Shown: positions 7,860 through 16,274 of the stretch, one piece after another
How positions within the stretch are numbered: position 1 is the first letter of the stretch
How the letters are laid out: every line of letters begins with the position of its first letter
Source of the DNA: Merdimmobilis hominis
Lineage (GTDB): Bacteria; Bacillota; Clostridia; Oscillospirales; Ruminococcaceae
Assembly (NCBI RefSeq): GCF_016901855.1
Contig: NZ_JACJKY010000023.1
Coordinates: 1-34,619, forward strand
DNA: 34,619 nt
Direction of reading: 5' to 3'
Notes under the pieces: model-generated
Told to the model about the DNA's origin: nothing
Database searches by the model: none
What the model saw: only the letters and a program-made list of their open reading frames with translations
Translations under genes and position numbers: made by a program

Positions 7860-8621
7860 ATGAAAATGGAGCCCTCTTTTTGCACGGCGGTCTTTTGGCG
7901 TGGCGGAGAAAAGATTGATCTAAATGGACAAAAACCAGATGCGGTACGGTGTCTGTCTGTGACGGGAGAGCGGAAGGTGAATCTGTCCTTCCTGCGAGAT
8001 TATCCCAATCTGGAGGAACTGACCCTGATGGAAAAGTGTGAGGGTGTAGAAGTTCTCTCCGAGCTAAAGCAGCTTCATACACTGTCCCTATGGCTGTCGG
8101 CCCCTGTTTCCTGGGACAATGTTTCTCTCCCCGGCCTGCGTGTTCTCCACCTGCGTGGAGAAAAGAATGGCGACATCACCCCACTTCTCACCAGCATTAC
8201 CTATCTCCATTTGGAGGAAATGCGGAAAACGGAAGATCTTGCCCCTTTCCTGACTCCGGCGACCCGGCTTCAGAAACTCTATCTCCAGTCACTCCCAGCT
8301 GTGCAGGAACTACCGGCTCTGGATGGGCTTCCTTCCCTTTATGCCCTGAAACTCTATGAGCTGCATAAACTAAACGATTTGTCCGCCCTCTCCCACAGCC
8401 ATTTGCGCTGCTTTGCCGCCTCTCTGATCGGGGATAAACTCTCCGCCCAGGCGCTGGCAGATGCTGTGATGGCGATTCCCAATCTGGAGGCAGCCGCGCT
8501 CCAGCTGGCGGATCGCTCCGAGCGGCGCTATGGCAGCATCCAAAAAGCCTTTGCCGCCGCTGGGAAATCCGCATTGCTGCGGGAGGAAATCAGTGCTTTG
8601 ACCACATGGCTGTCGCTGTAA
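7860..8621 (+). CDS. Leucine-rich repeat protein
   Basis: This protein is about 253 residues long and has six or so LRR units between residues 40 and 190. They read L-R-D-Y-P-N-L-E-E-L-T-L, then L-K-Q-L-H-T-L-S-L, L-P-G-L-R-V-L-H-L, and further L-x-x-L-x-L units. The protein is cytoplasmic, with no signal peptide. Start choice is uncertain: GTG 7851 would overlap the previous stop, while ATG 7860 is more conventional; neither has a strong ribosome site. LRR proteins occur in poly-immunity loci as toxin-binding modules. A second LRR protein lies at 17587-18546. Confidence 0.75.
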   Translation: MKMEPSFCTAVFWRGGEKIDLNGQKPDAVRCLSVTGERKVNLSFLRDYPNLEELTLMEKCEGVEVLSELKQLHTLSLWLSAPVSWDNVSLPGLRVLHLRGEKNGDITPLLTSITYLHLEEMRKTEDLAPFLTPATRLQKLYLQSLPAVQELPALDGLPSLYALKLYELHKLNDLSALSHSHLRCFAASLIGDKLSAQALADAVMAIPNLEAAALQLADRSERRYGSIQKAFAAAGKSALLREEISALTTWLSL

Positions 8622-8645
8622 CCTGGGGATTGGGGCAAGAATGAT

Positions 8646-9110
8646 ATGGAACAGTTTTTTGAACATTCCGATTTGGGATTGGGAGCACTGACCTTTCAGA
8701 AAGGACCAGGGACCATCCACTGCTGGACTGGAAGAATCGCAGACACAGAGATCCTGTTTTCCATTATTTTGAACACATCTGAACTCCGGTCGGCAAACCT
8801 GGATTTTATCCGTTCTGTGCTTCAAAACTGGCGGGAGTATCTTTCAAAAGCGGAGCATGAGATTCAGGCGCAGATTGGTAAAAGCCCTGAGAAGTTTGGA
8901 TTGCAGCGCGCTCCATTCCCTGAAACGGAGATTCCCGCCGAGCAGCCGCAATTTCTGTTTTATGATGAGACAGAATGGGGCCTGCACTTTGAGATTTGTA
9001 CCCTTCCTGTGGGGGAGCCATTTGGACTTATGGTTGAGTTTTCAGGGGATACGCCAACGGATGTATATGGCTTGTCGGAAGCGGAAGAAATAGAAGCGGA
9101 CATGGAATAA
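8646..9110 (+). CDS. Hypothetical protein, candidate small immunity protein
   Basis: This 154-residue soluble acidic protein is predicted, from the alternation of hydrophobic residues, to be alpha/beta. It has no recognised family or motif. It is co-directional and closely spaced with its neighbours, with 24 nt to the LRR gene and 19 nt to the next. Its size and charge are typical of immunity proteins, but this is a contextual inference only. The ribosome site is weak. Confidence 0.6.
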   Translation: MEQFFEHSDLGLGALTFQKGPGTIHCWTGRIADTEILFSIILNTSELRSANLDFIRSVLQNWREYLSKAEHEIQAQIGKSPEKFGLQRAPFPETEIPAEQPQFLFYDETEWGLHFEICTLPVGEPFGLMVEFSGDTPTDVYGLSEAEEIEADME

Positions 9111-9129
9111 TATAAAGGAGCCGATCAGA

Positions 9130-9804
9130 TTGTGTGAGAATGCGAAAATTCTTTGTCCTTACTGTTTGACGAGAGAAATTGACCCGGCACAGGCGATATG
9201 CTCTGCTTGTTATTCAAAAGAGGATAAATGGGAGCGAGGCAGTTGGGATGACTTACGCAAGCGCAAGAATGCCGATGAAATCCAGATGTTTACCATAGCC
9301 AAAAAAGTAGATGAAGCGTTCCAGATACCAGAAAATGAAGCTTATGCCTGTATAGAGAAACACGAAATGATTCAGGCTGAGGCCTTGGAACGGGAAATGG
9401 AGGCTTTTCACCGGCGGCGCATCCTTTGTATGGTGGAGATATTTTCCAAGATTGATTGCGGCATCCTCTTTTCTGGCTATGTAGAACTGGATACCTATTT
9501 TAAGAATGTGTGGGATTATGCCCATCAGCGCATTGCCGCAGAACAGCTCAGAGAGGTTCAGGAGTATCTGCGGTCACAGATTCCATGGAAATCCCTATCC
9601 AGTCAGCGGATGGATCTGGGGGCAGAACTTCTCAACTTTTGGTGCGGAGAAGATGAGTTGGATTGGGGCTATTCTCAATATTTTGAGATTGCAGCAGGTA
9701 ATCTCAAGCCGTTTCTTGCAATGACCTTATTCACAGAGATTCTGTGTAAGCATTTTCCAGATGTAATGTCTGCGCCAGTCAAGCGGCTGAGCAGCAAACT
9801 TTGA
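9130..9804 (+). CDS. Zinc-ribbon hypothetical protein, TTG start
   Basis: This 224-residue protein has an N-terminal zinc knuckle, C9-P-Y-C12 and C24-S-A-C27, followed by a helical domain. I chose TTG at 9130 because AAGGAG at 9115-9120 lies 9 nt upstream and the zinc ribbon begins immediately after. The remainder is rich in Glu, Ala and Leu, and I do not recognise it. It lies between array genes with short gaps. It shares the zinc-ribbon character of the array's first gene but not its sequence. Confidence 0.6.
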   Translation: MCENAKILCPYCLTREIDPAQAICSACYSKEDKWERGSWDDLRKRKNADEIQMFTIAKKVDEAFQIPENEAYACIEKHEMIQAEALEREMEAFHRRRILCMVEIFSKIDCGILFSGYVELDTYFKNVWDYAHQRIAAEQLREVQEYLRSQIPWKSLSSQRMDLGAELLNFWCGEDELDWGYSQYFEIAAGNLKPFLAMTLFTEILCKHFPDVMSAPVKRLSSKL

Positions 9805-9827
9805 GGCACTAAAAAGGGGGTACTTTC

Positions 9828-12260
9828 ATGCCAGACTGGGCACAAATCATATCCGATGCGCTGGACATTCTAAAATTTGACGGAGCCGTACAGGACACTC
9901 TGGCGGAACTTCGAGGGAAATGGGGCGCACAGGTCCCGGCGCTGCTGGATGAACGCTTTGACGCCATCGGCATCCAATATATGAAATTGCCCCATGAAAA
10001 AGGAGCGGCGGCCTTGGGGCAGGAACTCTCTGCCTTCGGCTGGGCGTTGTATAACCTGGACGATGAGGACGAGTATCTGTTTGCCTTGATCCCAGAAGAA
10101 GAACGCAACGAATGGGAACGCTACTGCAAAAAGCAGGGGCAATATTGCCACCTGATGAAACAGCAAGGGCGAAAATGGGGCGACCATGCCAAGGAGCAGG
10201 ACCCTGGGAAGCTGATGCCCTGCGAGGAGTACATACTTCAGGATGAGTACGATTATTTCTTCAACTCCCTGGCGGGTGATTTTGCGGCGGGCGAATGGAA
10301 AAACCAGGATGCAGAAGAATGGAAAAACGGCTGTGTGGCCGATCTGCGCCAGCGTCCGCCCCAGGTGACCCGCGCCCACAGTTTGCCGCATCTTGGGTGC
10401 CTCACTTATTCCGCAGAAAATGGACTCTATGCCGCGTCCAGAGCCGCTGGCAGCGGGACTATTGGGCGGGCATTACTGAGCAAGAATCCGGCTACCCTCA
10501 ACTGGTTCGAGCCGTCCCCCATTGGATATGACGGTCCGCCCCGGACCCTGTGCTGGGCTGACCATTCGCTCTGGGTGGGTGATCCCACCAACGCTACACG
10601 GATCGAACTGACTGACCGGGGCACCTGCCAGGATGTGAAAAACTGGATTCTGCCGGAAGATGGATGGAGCACCAAATACCATTGCGGCATTACGACAGAC
10701 GGGCTGGGTCGGGTCTACTTTTCCAACGAGTGGTACAAGGGGCAGATTTACCACTGGGAAAACGGCAAGGTAACAAAACACCCCTTCTCTCTGGATGGAT
10801 ACGACCATCTCTCCGAGGCCGTTCCTGTTCCCGGCACAGGTCGCATTACCATGATCCACGCAGTCAGCGGCAAGGGGCGGATCGAAGAATGCCTGCTGGA
10901 ACTGGATATGGACACCGGGCGGTGCCGCATCGCCTCCCTGCCCGGAATGGGCGAGGGGCTGAAACTTCGCTGGTTTACCGGGGACTGGCTGCTGGTGCAG
11001 GGAAACGGCGAAATCCTCTCCGATGACTTTGCCCAGCTCATCAATAGGAACACCCGTGAAGTGCTGCGTATCCGTCCGGGAATGTTCGGCGGGGAGAAAA
11101 TGCAGCACATTGGAATTCTCATCGATGGCACGGTGGTCATCGTCACCCGGCGGGATAGGGTTGGACCGGTATTTCGTTATCCCATCGACCTCTGGGGCTT
11201 TCTGCGGACGGCAAACAAGCCCAAAAAGCTGGAATGGCGAGAGTACAAAGAAGTGTACCCGAATCTGCCCATCTTTCTACCGTCCAAGGCCACGGAGCGA
11301 AAAATCATTCTCAAAAAAGACAGCCTGACCATTCTGGGGTCGGTATTTACGCCGCCGTTTACCATGTCGCAGCTTTCGGAAAAGCTGGGGCCTGCCCGCA
11401 TTGTCCTGCAAAATGGAACACGAAAAAGCCCCATTACAGGCCGAGAGAGTCCCTATACCCAGGCACTTGCTTTGTGGGACGAGCTTGGACTCCAGGGCTG
11501 GTTGGATGAAGATGAGCAGACCATCAAAACCCTTGGTGTCCGGGTAGCGGCACAGGGAGATTATGCGGTCCGGCAGACATTTGACGGAGCGGTTTGGATC
11601 GGGTCCAAGGACTACCGGGAGGCCATCTGGAAGGATTTCGCCGGATTTGCCCATACCCTCAAATTAGGCGGCTTTACCGTTTATACCCGCTTGCCGGGTG
11701 TTGTTTCAGAGGAGCAGTCAGCGCAGAAAGCAAAGCTGGAGGCCCTCTCCGCCATGGTGCAGATCAGCTGGAAAGAGCCAGAGCAAAAGGCGGCGAAAGC
11801 GCAGAAATACAAGTTATCCAAGCCGACGGAACCAGTGCTGCACTTTGATACCTTCAACTTCAAGCTGGCGGTCATGGAAGTCCTGATGTACGAAAAAGGC
11901 TTACTGGCTCCTAAACTGGATGCCCATGCGTTTGCCAGAGAGTATAGCCGACGCAAGATCGACATTGACGCGGAAGGGTATGAACCTATTCCGGAGATCC
12001 GCAAGTGGCTGGAGAAATACCCTGTCCCGGAGCGGCTGGCCCGGTCGGTCACAGAAATCGAGATGGATGGCGGCAGCGAGATTTATACCCAGCTCTGTCC
12101 GTTCTGGGATGGCGAGGATGGAGCCTTTGATCTCAACACCATTACCGAAGCGGAACTGCGCCAGTTCCCCAATCTCAAGCATATGACCCTCATGTCCTCC
12201 AAGCCGGAACAGGTGCTGCCGGTTCTGGAACGGTGCAGTATCAAGGCAGACTTGCTGTGA
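9828..12260 (+). CDS. Large multi-domain protein: DUF6630-like, beta-propeller, DUF7738-like, DUF6892
   Basis: This 810-residue fusion has four parts. Residues about 1-150 resemble DUF6630. Residues about 170-480 have the repeated beta-strand and W/G/D pattern of a propeller, with Asp-Gly turns such as T-T-D-G-L-G-R-V-Y-F-S. Residues about 490-625 form an alpha/beta domain that may be DUF7738. Residues about 668-810 match DUF6892 well (F-D-T-F-N-F-K-L-A-V-M-E-V-L-M-Y-E, then C-P-F-W-D-G-E-D and P-N-L-K-H-M-T-L). These names are from memory, and DUF6892 is the firmest. No signal peptide is present. The GGGGGT ribosome site precedes the ATG and the next gene starts 9 nt downstream. The role is inferred as a composite immunity or binding protein. 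Confidence 0.7.
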   Translation: MPDWAQIISDALDILKFDGAVQDTLAELRGKWGAQVPALLDERFDAIGIQYMKLPHEKGAAALGQELSAFGWALYNLDDEDEYLFALIPEEERNEWERYCKKQGQYCHLMKQQGRKWGDHAKEQDPGKLMPCEEYILQDEYDYFFNSLAGDFAAGEWKNQDAEEWKNGCVADLRQRPPQVTRAHSLPHLGCLTYSAENGLYAASRAAGSGTIGRALLSKNPATLNWFEPSPIGYDGPPRTLCWADHSLWVGDPTNATRIELTDRGTCQDVKNWILPEDGWSTKYHCGITTDGLGRVYFSNEWYKGQIYHWENGKVTKHPFSLDGYDHLSEAVPVPGTGRITMIHAVSGKGRIEECLLELDMDTGRCRIASLPGMGEGLKLRWFTGDWLLVQGNGEILSDDFAQLINRNTREVLRIRPGMFGGEKMQHIGILIDGTVVIVTRRDRVGPVFRYPIDLWGFLRTANKPKKLEWREYKEVYPNLPIFLPSKATERKIILKKDSLTILGSVFTPPFTMSQLSEKLGPARIVLQNGTRKSPITGRESPYTQALALWDELGLQGWLDEDEQTIKTLGVRVAAQGDYAVRQTFDGAVWIGSKDYREAIWKDFAGFAHTLKLGGFTVYTRLPGVVSEEQSAQKAKLEALSAMVQISWKEPEQKAAKAQKYKLSKPTEPVLHFDTFNFKLAVMEVLMYEKGLLAPKLDAHAFAREYSRRKIDIDAEGYEPIPEIRKWLEKYPVPERLARSVTEIEMDGGSEIYTQLCPFWDGEDGAFDLNTITEAELRQFPNLKHMTLMSSKPEQVLPVLERCSIKADLL

Positions 12261-12269
12261 GGTGAAAGT

Positions 12270-13295
12270 ATGAAAGCGAAACTAAAAGTGATAAAGAACT
12301 GGGAGTTCGAGGAATTTGAACTGACGGGAACTTCCTTCAAATACAGCCCGACTGGATGCAAAGGTATGGTAGCCCGCAGCGAGGATGAAATTGTGTTTTG
12401 GACCTATCATCTCACGCAAAAGTGCAGCGGCGTTTTGTGGGTCAAAGGCGAAGTTTCCAGGTGGATTCCCAGCCCGGAGCCGAAAGAGCAGCAAGATGTT
12501 TGGGAAGATCCTGTCTTGCTCTCATGCGACAGAGGAATACTGTTGGTTTGCCCAGCCAGTAAATCCCTTTGGTGGATGCCGAAGATGGATGGAGAGTGGA
12601 TTACGATCCCCATGGATAACTGGTGTGCCCAGGGTATTCCCAAGCCGGTGGCAGTCACCGGAAGTCAGAGCGTTTTCCCTATTGTGTGCCGAGTGGACAA
12701 CTCCGCTGATGCGACCAACAGTTTTACCAGCCTGACGGTAGACTTTGAAGCCACGACTGCACACTGGGCAGAAAGCGGCTCTTGCGTATACAGCAAAGCA
12801 GGAACCCGACAGACCCATTTGGCGGCTGTAGAGCGTGCTGGCGGAAATTTTGCCCAGGCAGACTTTCACTACAACTATCCTATGATTGGCTCCATACTGG
12901 AACAGAATGGACAGTTTTATGCCTTTTTGGAAAGCAGCACCATCAATCCGGCAGGTCTTTCTCTCATGGGCTACTATTGGTATCTGGAACTGGAGGAAAA
13001 CGGACTATTCAAAAAGAAACTGTGGGGCAAAGATAATTTAAGCCGCCTGCCCGGAAAACACGGGATGCGCGGAAAATTCTCCGGTGACAGGACTTACCTG
13101 ATCCTATCTCCCATTTTTAAGAATGATGACTGGAAGGGTAAACAAAAGGTGCTGCGCCTTTCGGATTTGGTGCTGATCGACCTTGCCATGCCCCGTGGAT
13201 ACGCTTCCTTCCATGTGCTGGATGTATGGGGAAACCGGGCATTTCTCAGCGATGAGAAAGACAAGCTGATTCTTTGTGAAATGACTTTGGAGTAG
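12270..13295 (+). CDS. Hypothetical beta-rich (propeller-like) protein
   Basis: This 341-residue protein is dominated by short beta strands and aromatic residues (for example W-V-K-G-E-V-S-R-W-I-P, then L-L-V-C-P-A-S-K-S-L-W-W-M-P), consistent with a beta-propeller. No family was recognised. It follows the 810-residue protein by 9 nt and resembles that protein's propeller segment in style, so the two may act together or share ancestry; I could not align them by eye. A GAGGTGA ribosome site precedes the ATG. Confidence 0.6.
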   Translation: MKAKLKVIKNWEFEEFELTGTSFKYSPTGCKGMVARSEDEIVFWTYHLTQKCSGVLWVKGEVSRWIPSPEPKEQQDVWEDPVLLSCDRGILLVCPASKSLWWMPKMDGEWITIPMDNWCAQGIPKPVAVTGSQSVFPIVCRVDNSADATNSFTSLTVDFEATTAHWAESGSCVYSKAGTRQTHLAAVERAGGNFAQADFHYNYPMIGSILEQNGQFYAFLESSTINPAGLSLMGYYWYLELEENGLFKKKLWGKDNLSRLPGKHGMRGKFSGDRTYLILSPIFKNDDWKGKQKVLRLSDLVLIDLAMPRGYASFHVLDVWGNRAFLSDEKDKLILCEMTLE

Positions 13296-13310
13296 TTATG
13301 GGGGCTGAGT

Positions 13311-13934
13311 ATGCTTTTCAAGAAAAAGATTGTATTTACGGAAGGAATGAACGAAACACTTCGCTCTTTCGATGAAATACCCTGGTTTTCCTGTTGTGGA
13401 GTTCCGTATGATAAACCATCGTATTACCCGTATCTTCAGGAAAAGGACCCAAAACGAGCAGAAAAACTACTGCTGCATACAAAGAACTACTCAGGAACCG
13501 TCTGCCTTACAAATTTGTTCAAAGAAGGCATTTGTCGTGCAGATACCTTTATTCTGCAAACGGCTGGGTGGAAGTTTTACCAGAATGAATTTATGCCATG
13601 TGTGGAGGCCAGTTGGCGCACTTATGAAAAAAGAGCATCGAAGGCAAATGGCCTCGATCTGAACTCGGCGGAAAAAAGATTCCTGCGTGATTGTGGCTTT
13701 CCTGACAGCATAGATCTTCAGTTGTGCCGAATGGTGCAATATTTACTGGTTGAACAATACTTCCTTGAAAGGTTTCCTCAGTTCCCTCTATTTTTCAGCC
13801 GGATCATTGATATTTACAAGGATGGGCATATCGTGCTCGGCTGGAATGGAAGATTTGCATCGCATGAAACGAATCCGGAAAATGAAAACGGAACCCCAAT
13901 CTTACCAACAGACGGAAGTTTGATTATATGGTAG
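13311..13934 (+). CDS. Hypothetical protein, candidate immunity protein
   Basis: This 207-residue soluble protein has several Cys residues (C-C near residue 28 and others) and aromatic-rich segments. It has no recognised domain, signal peptide or membrane span. The GGGGGCTGA region provides a ribosome site. Its end is 41 nt before the chosen start of the NADAR gene. GC content is lower than in the neighbouring array genes, which suggests a different origin for this gene. Confidence 0.6.
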   Translation: MLFKKKIVFTEGMNETLRSFDEIPWFSCCGVPYDKPSYYPYLQEKDPKRAEKLLLHTKNYSGTVCLTNLFKEGICRADTFILQTAGWKFYQNEFMPCVEASWRTYEKRASKANGLDLNSAEKRFLRDCGFPDSIDLQLCRMVQYLLVEQYFLERFPQFPLFFSRIIDIYKDGHIVLGWNGRFASHETNPENENGTPILPTDGSLIIW

Positions 13935-13975
13935 GAAAACAAGAACTTAATTGCTGTGAGACGAGGGAAAATGAT

Positions 13976-14836
13976 ATGGCACTACAAGATAAGAAAATAA
14001 TGCCTCCCCCTTGGCTGACCCACCGTGAGATCGAACGATACTCTATTGGCTGGCGCATGGGCTATGGTGAGGATTACATATACCGATTTGGCGATTGGCT
14101 GGACACTCTCTCGCCGGATGAGCGGACGGAATACCGTACCCTGTTTCCAAAACCAATCACCTGGAAGGGCTGGTGGGATGACGAAGATAGCAGCGAAGTG
14201 CTGGAACATGGGGACTTCTGGGTGAATGCGTGGCAGCCGGAAGGAAGCCCTAAGTACACCCGTCAGTGGCTCCAGCAGGAGTTTACCGCTGGGAAAAAGC
14301 GAGAGCTGTGTCTGTTCTGGGGTCATCAGCCTGTCGAGGACGGTCAACTGACAAAAAGCTGCCTCAGCCAGTGGTGGATGGAGGATTTCTGGTCCGTTGC
14401 CAATACCTATCTTTGTATGGAGCAGTATATGATGGCAGGCAAGGCGGAACTGTTCGGTGATAGTGAAATCCGGGAGCAGATATTGAAATGCAGCGACCCG
14501 AAACAGATCAAGGCCCTGGGCCGCAAGGTGCGGGGTTTTGACCAGAAGGTATGGGACAAGTTCAAATACGCCATTGTATTGAATGGCAACTGGTGCAAAT
14601 TCAGCCAGAACCGCGACCTGCGGGAATTTCTCCTCTCCACCGGAGATAGTGTGCTGGTGGAGGCCAGTCCCTACGATAACATCTGGGGCATTCGGCTTTC
14701 AGCCAACTCCCCCGAGGCGCAGGACCCAATGAAGTGGCGGGGGCAAAACCTGCTGGGCTTTGCTCTAATGGAGGTACGGGACGAACTGCGCCGGGTCACG
14801 CAGAATGAAATGTTGTGCAACTGGAACTCAGTCTGA
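13976..14836 (+). CDS. NADAR-superfamily (YbiA-like) protein with N-terminal extension
   Basis: This 286-residue protein has a NADAR domain (DUF1768) at about residues 112-272. The visible blocks are F-W-G-H-Q-P (114-119), C-L-S-Q-W-W (129-134), the family E-x-Y-M block E149-Q-Y-M with K156-A, L-G-R-K-V-x-G-F-D (181-189), V-W-D-K-F-K (192-197), G-N-W-x-K-F (204-209), T-G-D (222-224), and V-E-A-S-P-x-D-x-x-W-G (228-238). Known members are N-glycosidases: YbiA acts on riboflavin intermediates, and some NADAR proteins remove ADP-ribose from guanine as antitoxins to DarT1-type toxins. The N-terminal 110 residues are unassigned. ATG 13976 is chosen because GAGGG lies 9 nt upstream. In this setting, reversal of toxin-made ADP-ribosylation is an attractive inference. 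Confidence 0.85.
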   Translation: MALQDKKIMPPPWLTHREIERYSIGWRMGYGEDYIYRFGDWLDTLSPDERTEYRTLFPKPITWKGWWDDEDSSEVLEHGDFWVNAWQPEGSPKYTRQWLQQEFTAGKKRELCLFWGHQPVEDGQLTKSCLSQWWMEDFWSVANTYLCMEQYMMAGKAELFGDSEIREQILKCSDPKQIKALGRKVRGFDQKVWDKFKYAIVLNGNWCKFSQNRDLREFLLSTGDSVLVEASPYDNIWGIRLSANSPEAQDPMKWRGQNLLGFALMEVRDELRRVTQNEMLCNWNSV

Positions 14837-14845
14837 GGTAAAATG

Positions 14846-15223
14846 ATGGAATTATTTGCAAAAAGCATGACTTGGGAGCTGGACAATGAGGAAGGACTGT
14901 CCTGCCTGTTCTTTGAATGGGAGAAAGGTTACTTTACACTCTCCCGCAAGACCGGTGCGGAAGAACTCCGCTTGGAAATGAATGATCCAGCCAATGGTCA
15001 GTTGATTGACCCGGACTGTTTTGAATATGCCCTTGATCATACCAGGTTTTGTCTAAATATCGTGCGGAACAACCGAAAGGTTCTGCGGTATCTGGAAGAA
15101 CACCACATCAACACGAAGTTGTATGGAGAAATCATTCTTCACTACACTCCTCTCAGCAAGCCACAGCTTGAATCATTATCTGCCGTGACTCTCAGACTGT
15201 TTTTCGGTGAACTACTTTTTTAG
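14846..15223 (+). CDS. Hypothetical small protein
   Basis: This protein of about 125 residues begins 9 nt after the NADAR stop. Two adjacent ATGs are possible, at 14843 and 14846. The second has better spacing from GAGGT at 14835-14839. No domain, signal or transmembrane segment was recognised. The composition is alpha/beta with a hydrophobic C-terminus (L-R-L-F-F-G-E-L-L-F). It may be a partner of the NADAR protein or an independent immunity protein; the sequence does not tell. Confidence 0.55.
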   Translation: MELFAKSMTWELDNEEGLSCLFFEWEKGYFTLSRKTGAEELRLEMNDPANGQLIDPDCFEYALDHTRFCLNIVRNNRKVLRYLEEHHINTKLYGEIILHYTPLSKPQLESLSAVTLRLFFGELLF

Positions 15224-15269
15224 GCAAAAACAAAAGTGTCGTTGGCAAAAATCATGAGAGGAGATAACT

Positions 15270-15971
15270 ATGGTTAAAATTCATCGTATTTGGTTCAATA
15301 CGGAGAGAATAGACAGAGAGGATCATTACAAAATCACATTATTCAGTCGCCCTCGTGTATCTATTCATGTGGACGAGTACATTTGGAGTTTCATCGAAGA
15401 AAACATTGTGAAGCCACACAAGCTTATGCGCAGTGAGAAGCATGGGTATCTGTTGGACATTTCGTTTGATCAGTTTGACCCGGCAAAACACCGATATTTT
15501 CCGCTTTCCTCATACAACGGCTTGCTTCGGGAAGGGATCGAGATGGACAGCGCAAACAGAAGCTATTTCCGCGAGGATTTTGCAGGCGGCAAGGATCGGA
15601 CTACCTGGTTCTCTCCGAATAAAATATGGACAAACTGCGGCGACAAGGTTCTAAATGTGGACATCAAAGCTGCCAATGTGAGTGAGAATATCACCCCCAG
15701 GGAATACACAGATTTGCTTTTCGATGGAATTGGAGCGGCCTTGGTGTTCAATTTTAAAAGGCTCAAGCGCGAGGAGTTTGATGAGCTGAAGCCCAAGATT
15801 GACTGGAGCATCGTAGAAAGTTTCCCCTTTCCCGCCCCCTTTGAGGAACAGCGGTACATTGGGGATGAAGGCGAAATTCATGTGTATTCCTGGGATGGCC
15901 GAAAGGAAACGACCCATGTTGGTCCCTATTCCGTACGGAAGTTGTACCTGGAGCACTTCGGAGAATCGTGA
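15270..15971 (+). CDS. Hypothetical protein, candidate immunity protein
   Basis: This 233-residue soluble protein is preceded by an excellent GAGAGGAG ribosome site. Recognisable features are a D-I-S-F-D-Q-F-D-P segment near residue 65 and a mixed alpha/beta pattern, but no family I can name. Its stop codon at 15969-15971 lies beside the AGGAGG site that serves the next gene, so the two are probably translated from one message. Confidence 0.6.
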   Translation: MVKIHRIWFNTERIDREDHYKITLFSRPRVSIHVDEYIWSFIEENIVKPHKLMRSEKHGYLLDISFDQFDPAKHRYFPLSSYNGLLREGIEMDSANRSYFREDFAGGKDRTTWFSPNKIWTNCGDKVLNVDIKAANVSENITPREYTDLLFDGIGAALVFNFKRLKREEFDELKPKIDWSIVESFPFPAPFEEQRYIGDEGEIHVYSWDGRKETTHVGPYSVRKLYLEHFGES

Positions 15972-15985
15972 GGAGGAATTTTACC

Positions 15986-16261
15986 GTGCAAGTCTGGTCA
16001 AAAATGGATTTTGGCGCTGGAGAGATTATCTTTTTGGATATCACGCAAAAAGAAGATATGCTGCAAGTGGAATATCCGAACTATTTTCTGCTTTATATGG
16101 GCTGGTATCAGGACAGATACATCATTTCTATCATTCAAAATTTTGATTGGACGCATCCAGTCCAGCAGTATGAAACGGCGGAAAGGAATCAGCTTCCCAA
16201 GCTGTTGACGGAGGCGGTTCGCCTTGTGGAAAAGGAATCACAGTCTGCCGGAGCAATTTGA
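15986..16261 (+). CDS. Small hypothetical protein, GTG start
   Basis: This 91-residue protein reads M-Q-V-W-S-K-M-D-F-G-A-G-E-I-I, and so on. I chose GTG 15986 because AGGAGG at 15971-15976 is 9 nt upstream. An in-frame GTG at 15968 overlapping the previous stop is possible but lacks a site. The small size, aromatic content (Y-F-L-L-Y-M-G-W-Y) and charge are typical of single-domain immunity proteins. No named family was recognised. Confidence 0.6.
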   Translation: MQVWSKMDFGAGEIIFLDITQKEDMLQVEYPNYFLLYMGWYQDRYIISIIQNFDWTHPVQQYETAERNQLPKLLTEAVRLVEKESQSAGAI

Positions 16262-16274
16262 AAGAGGTCTTGTT

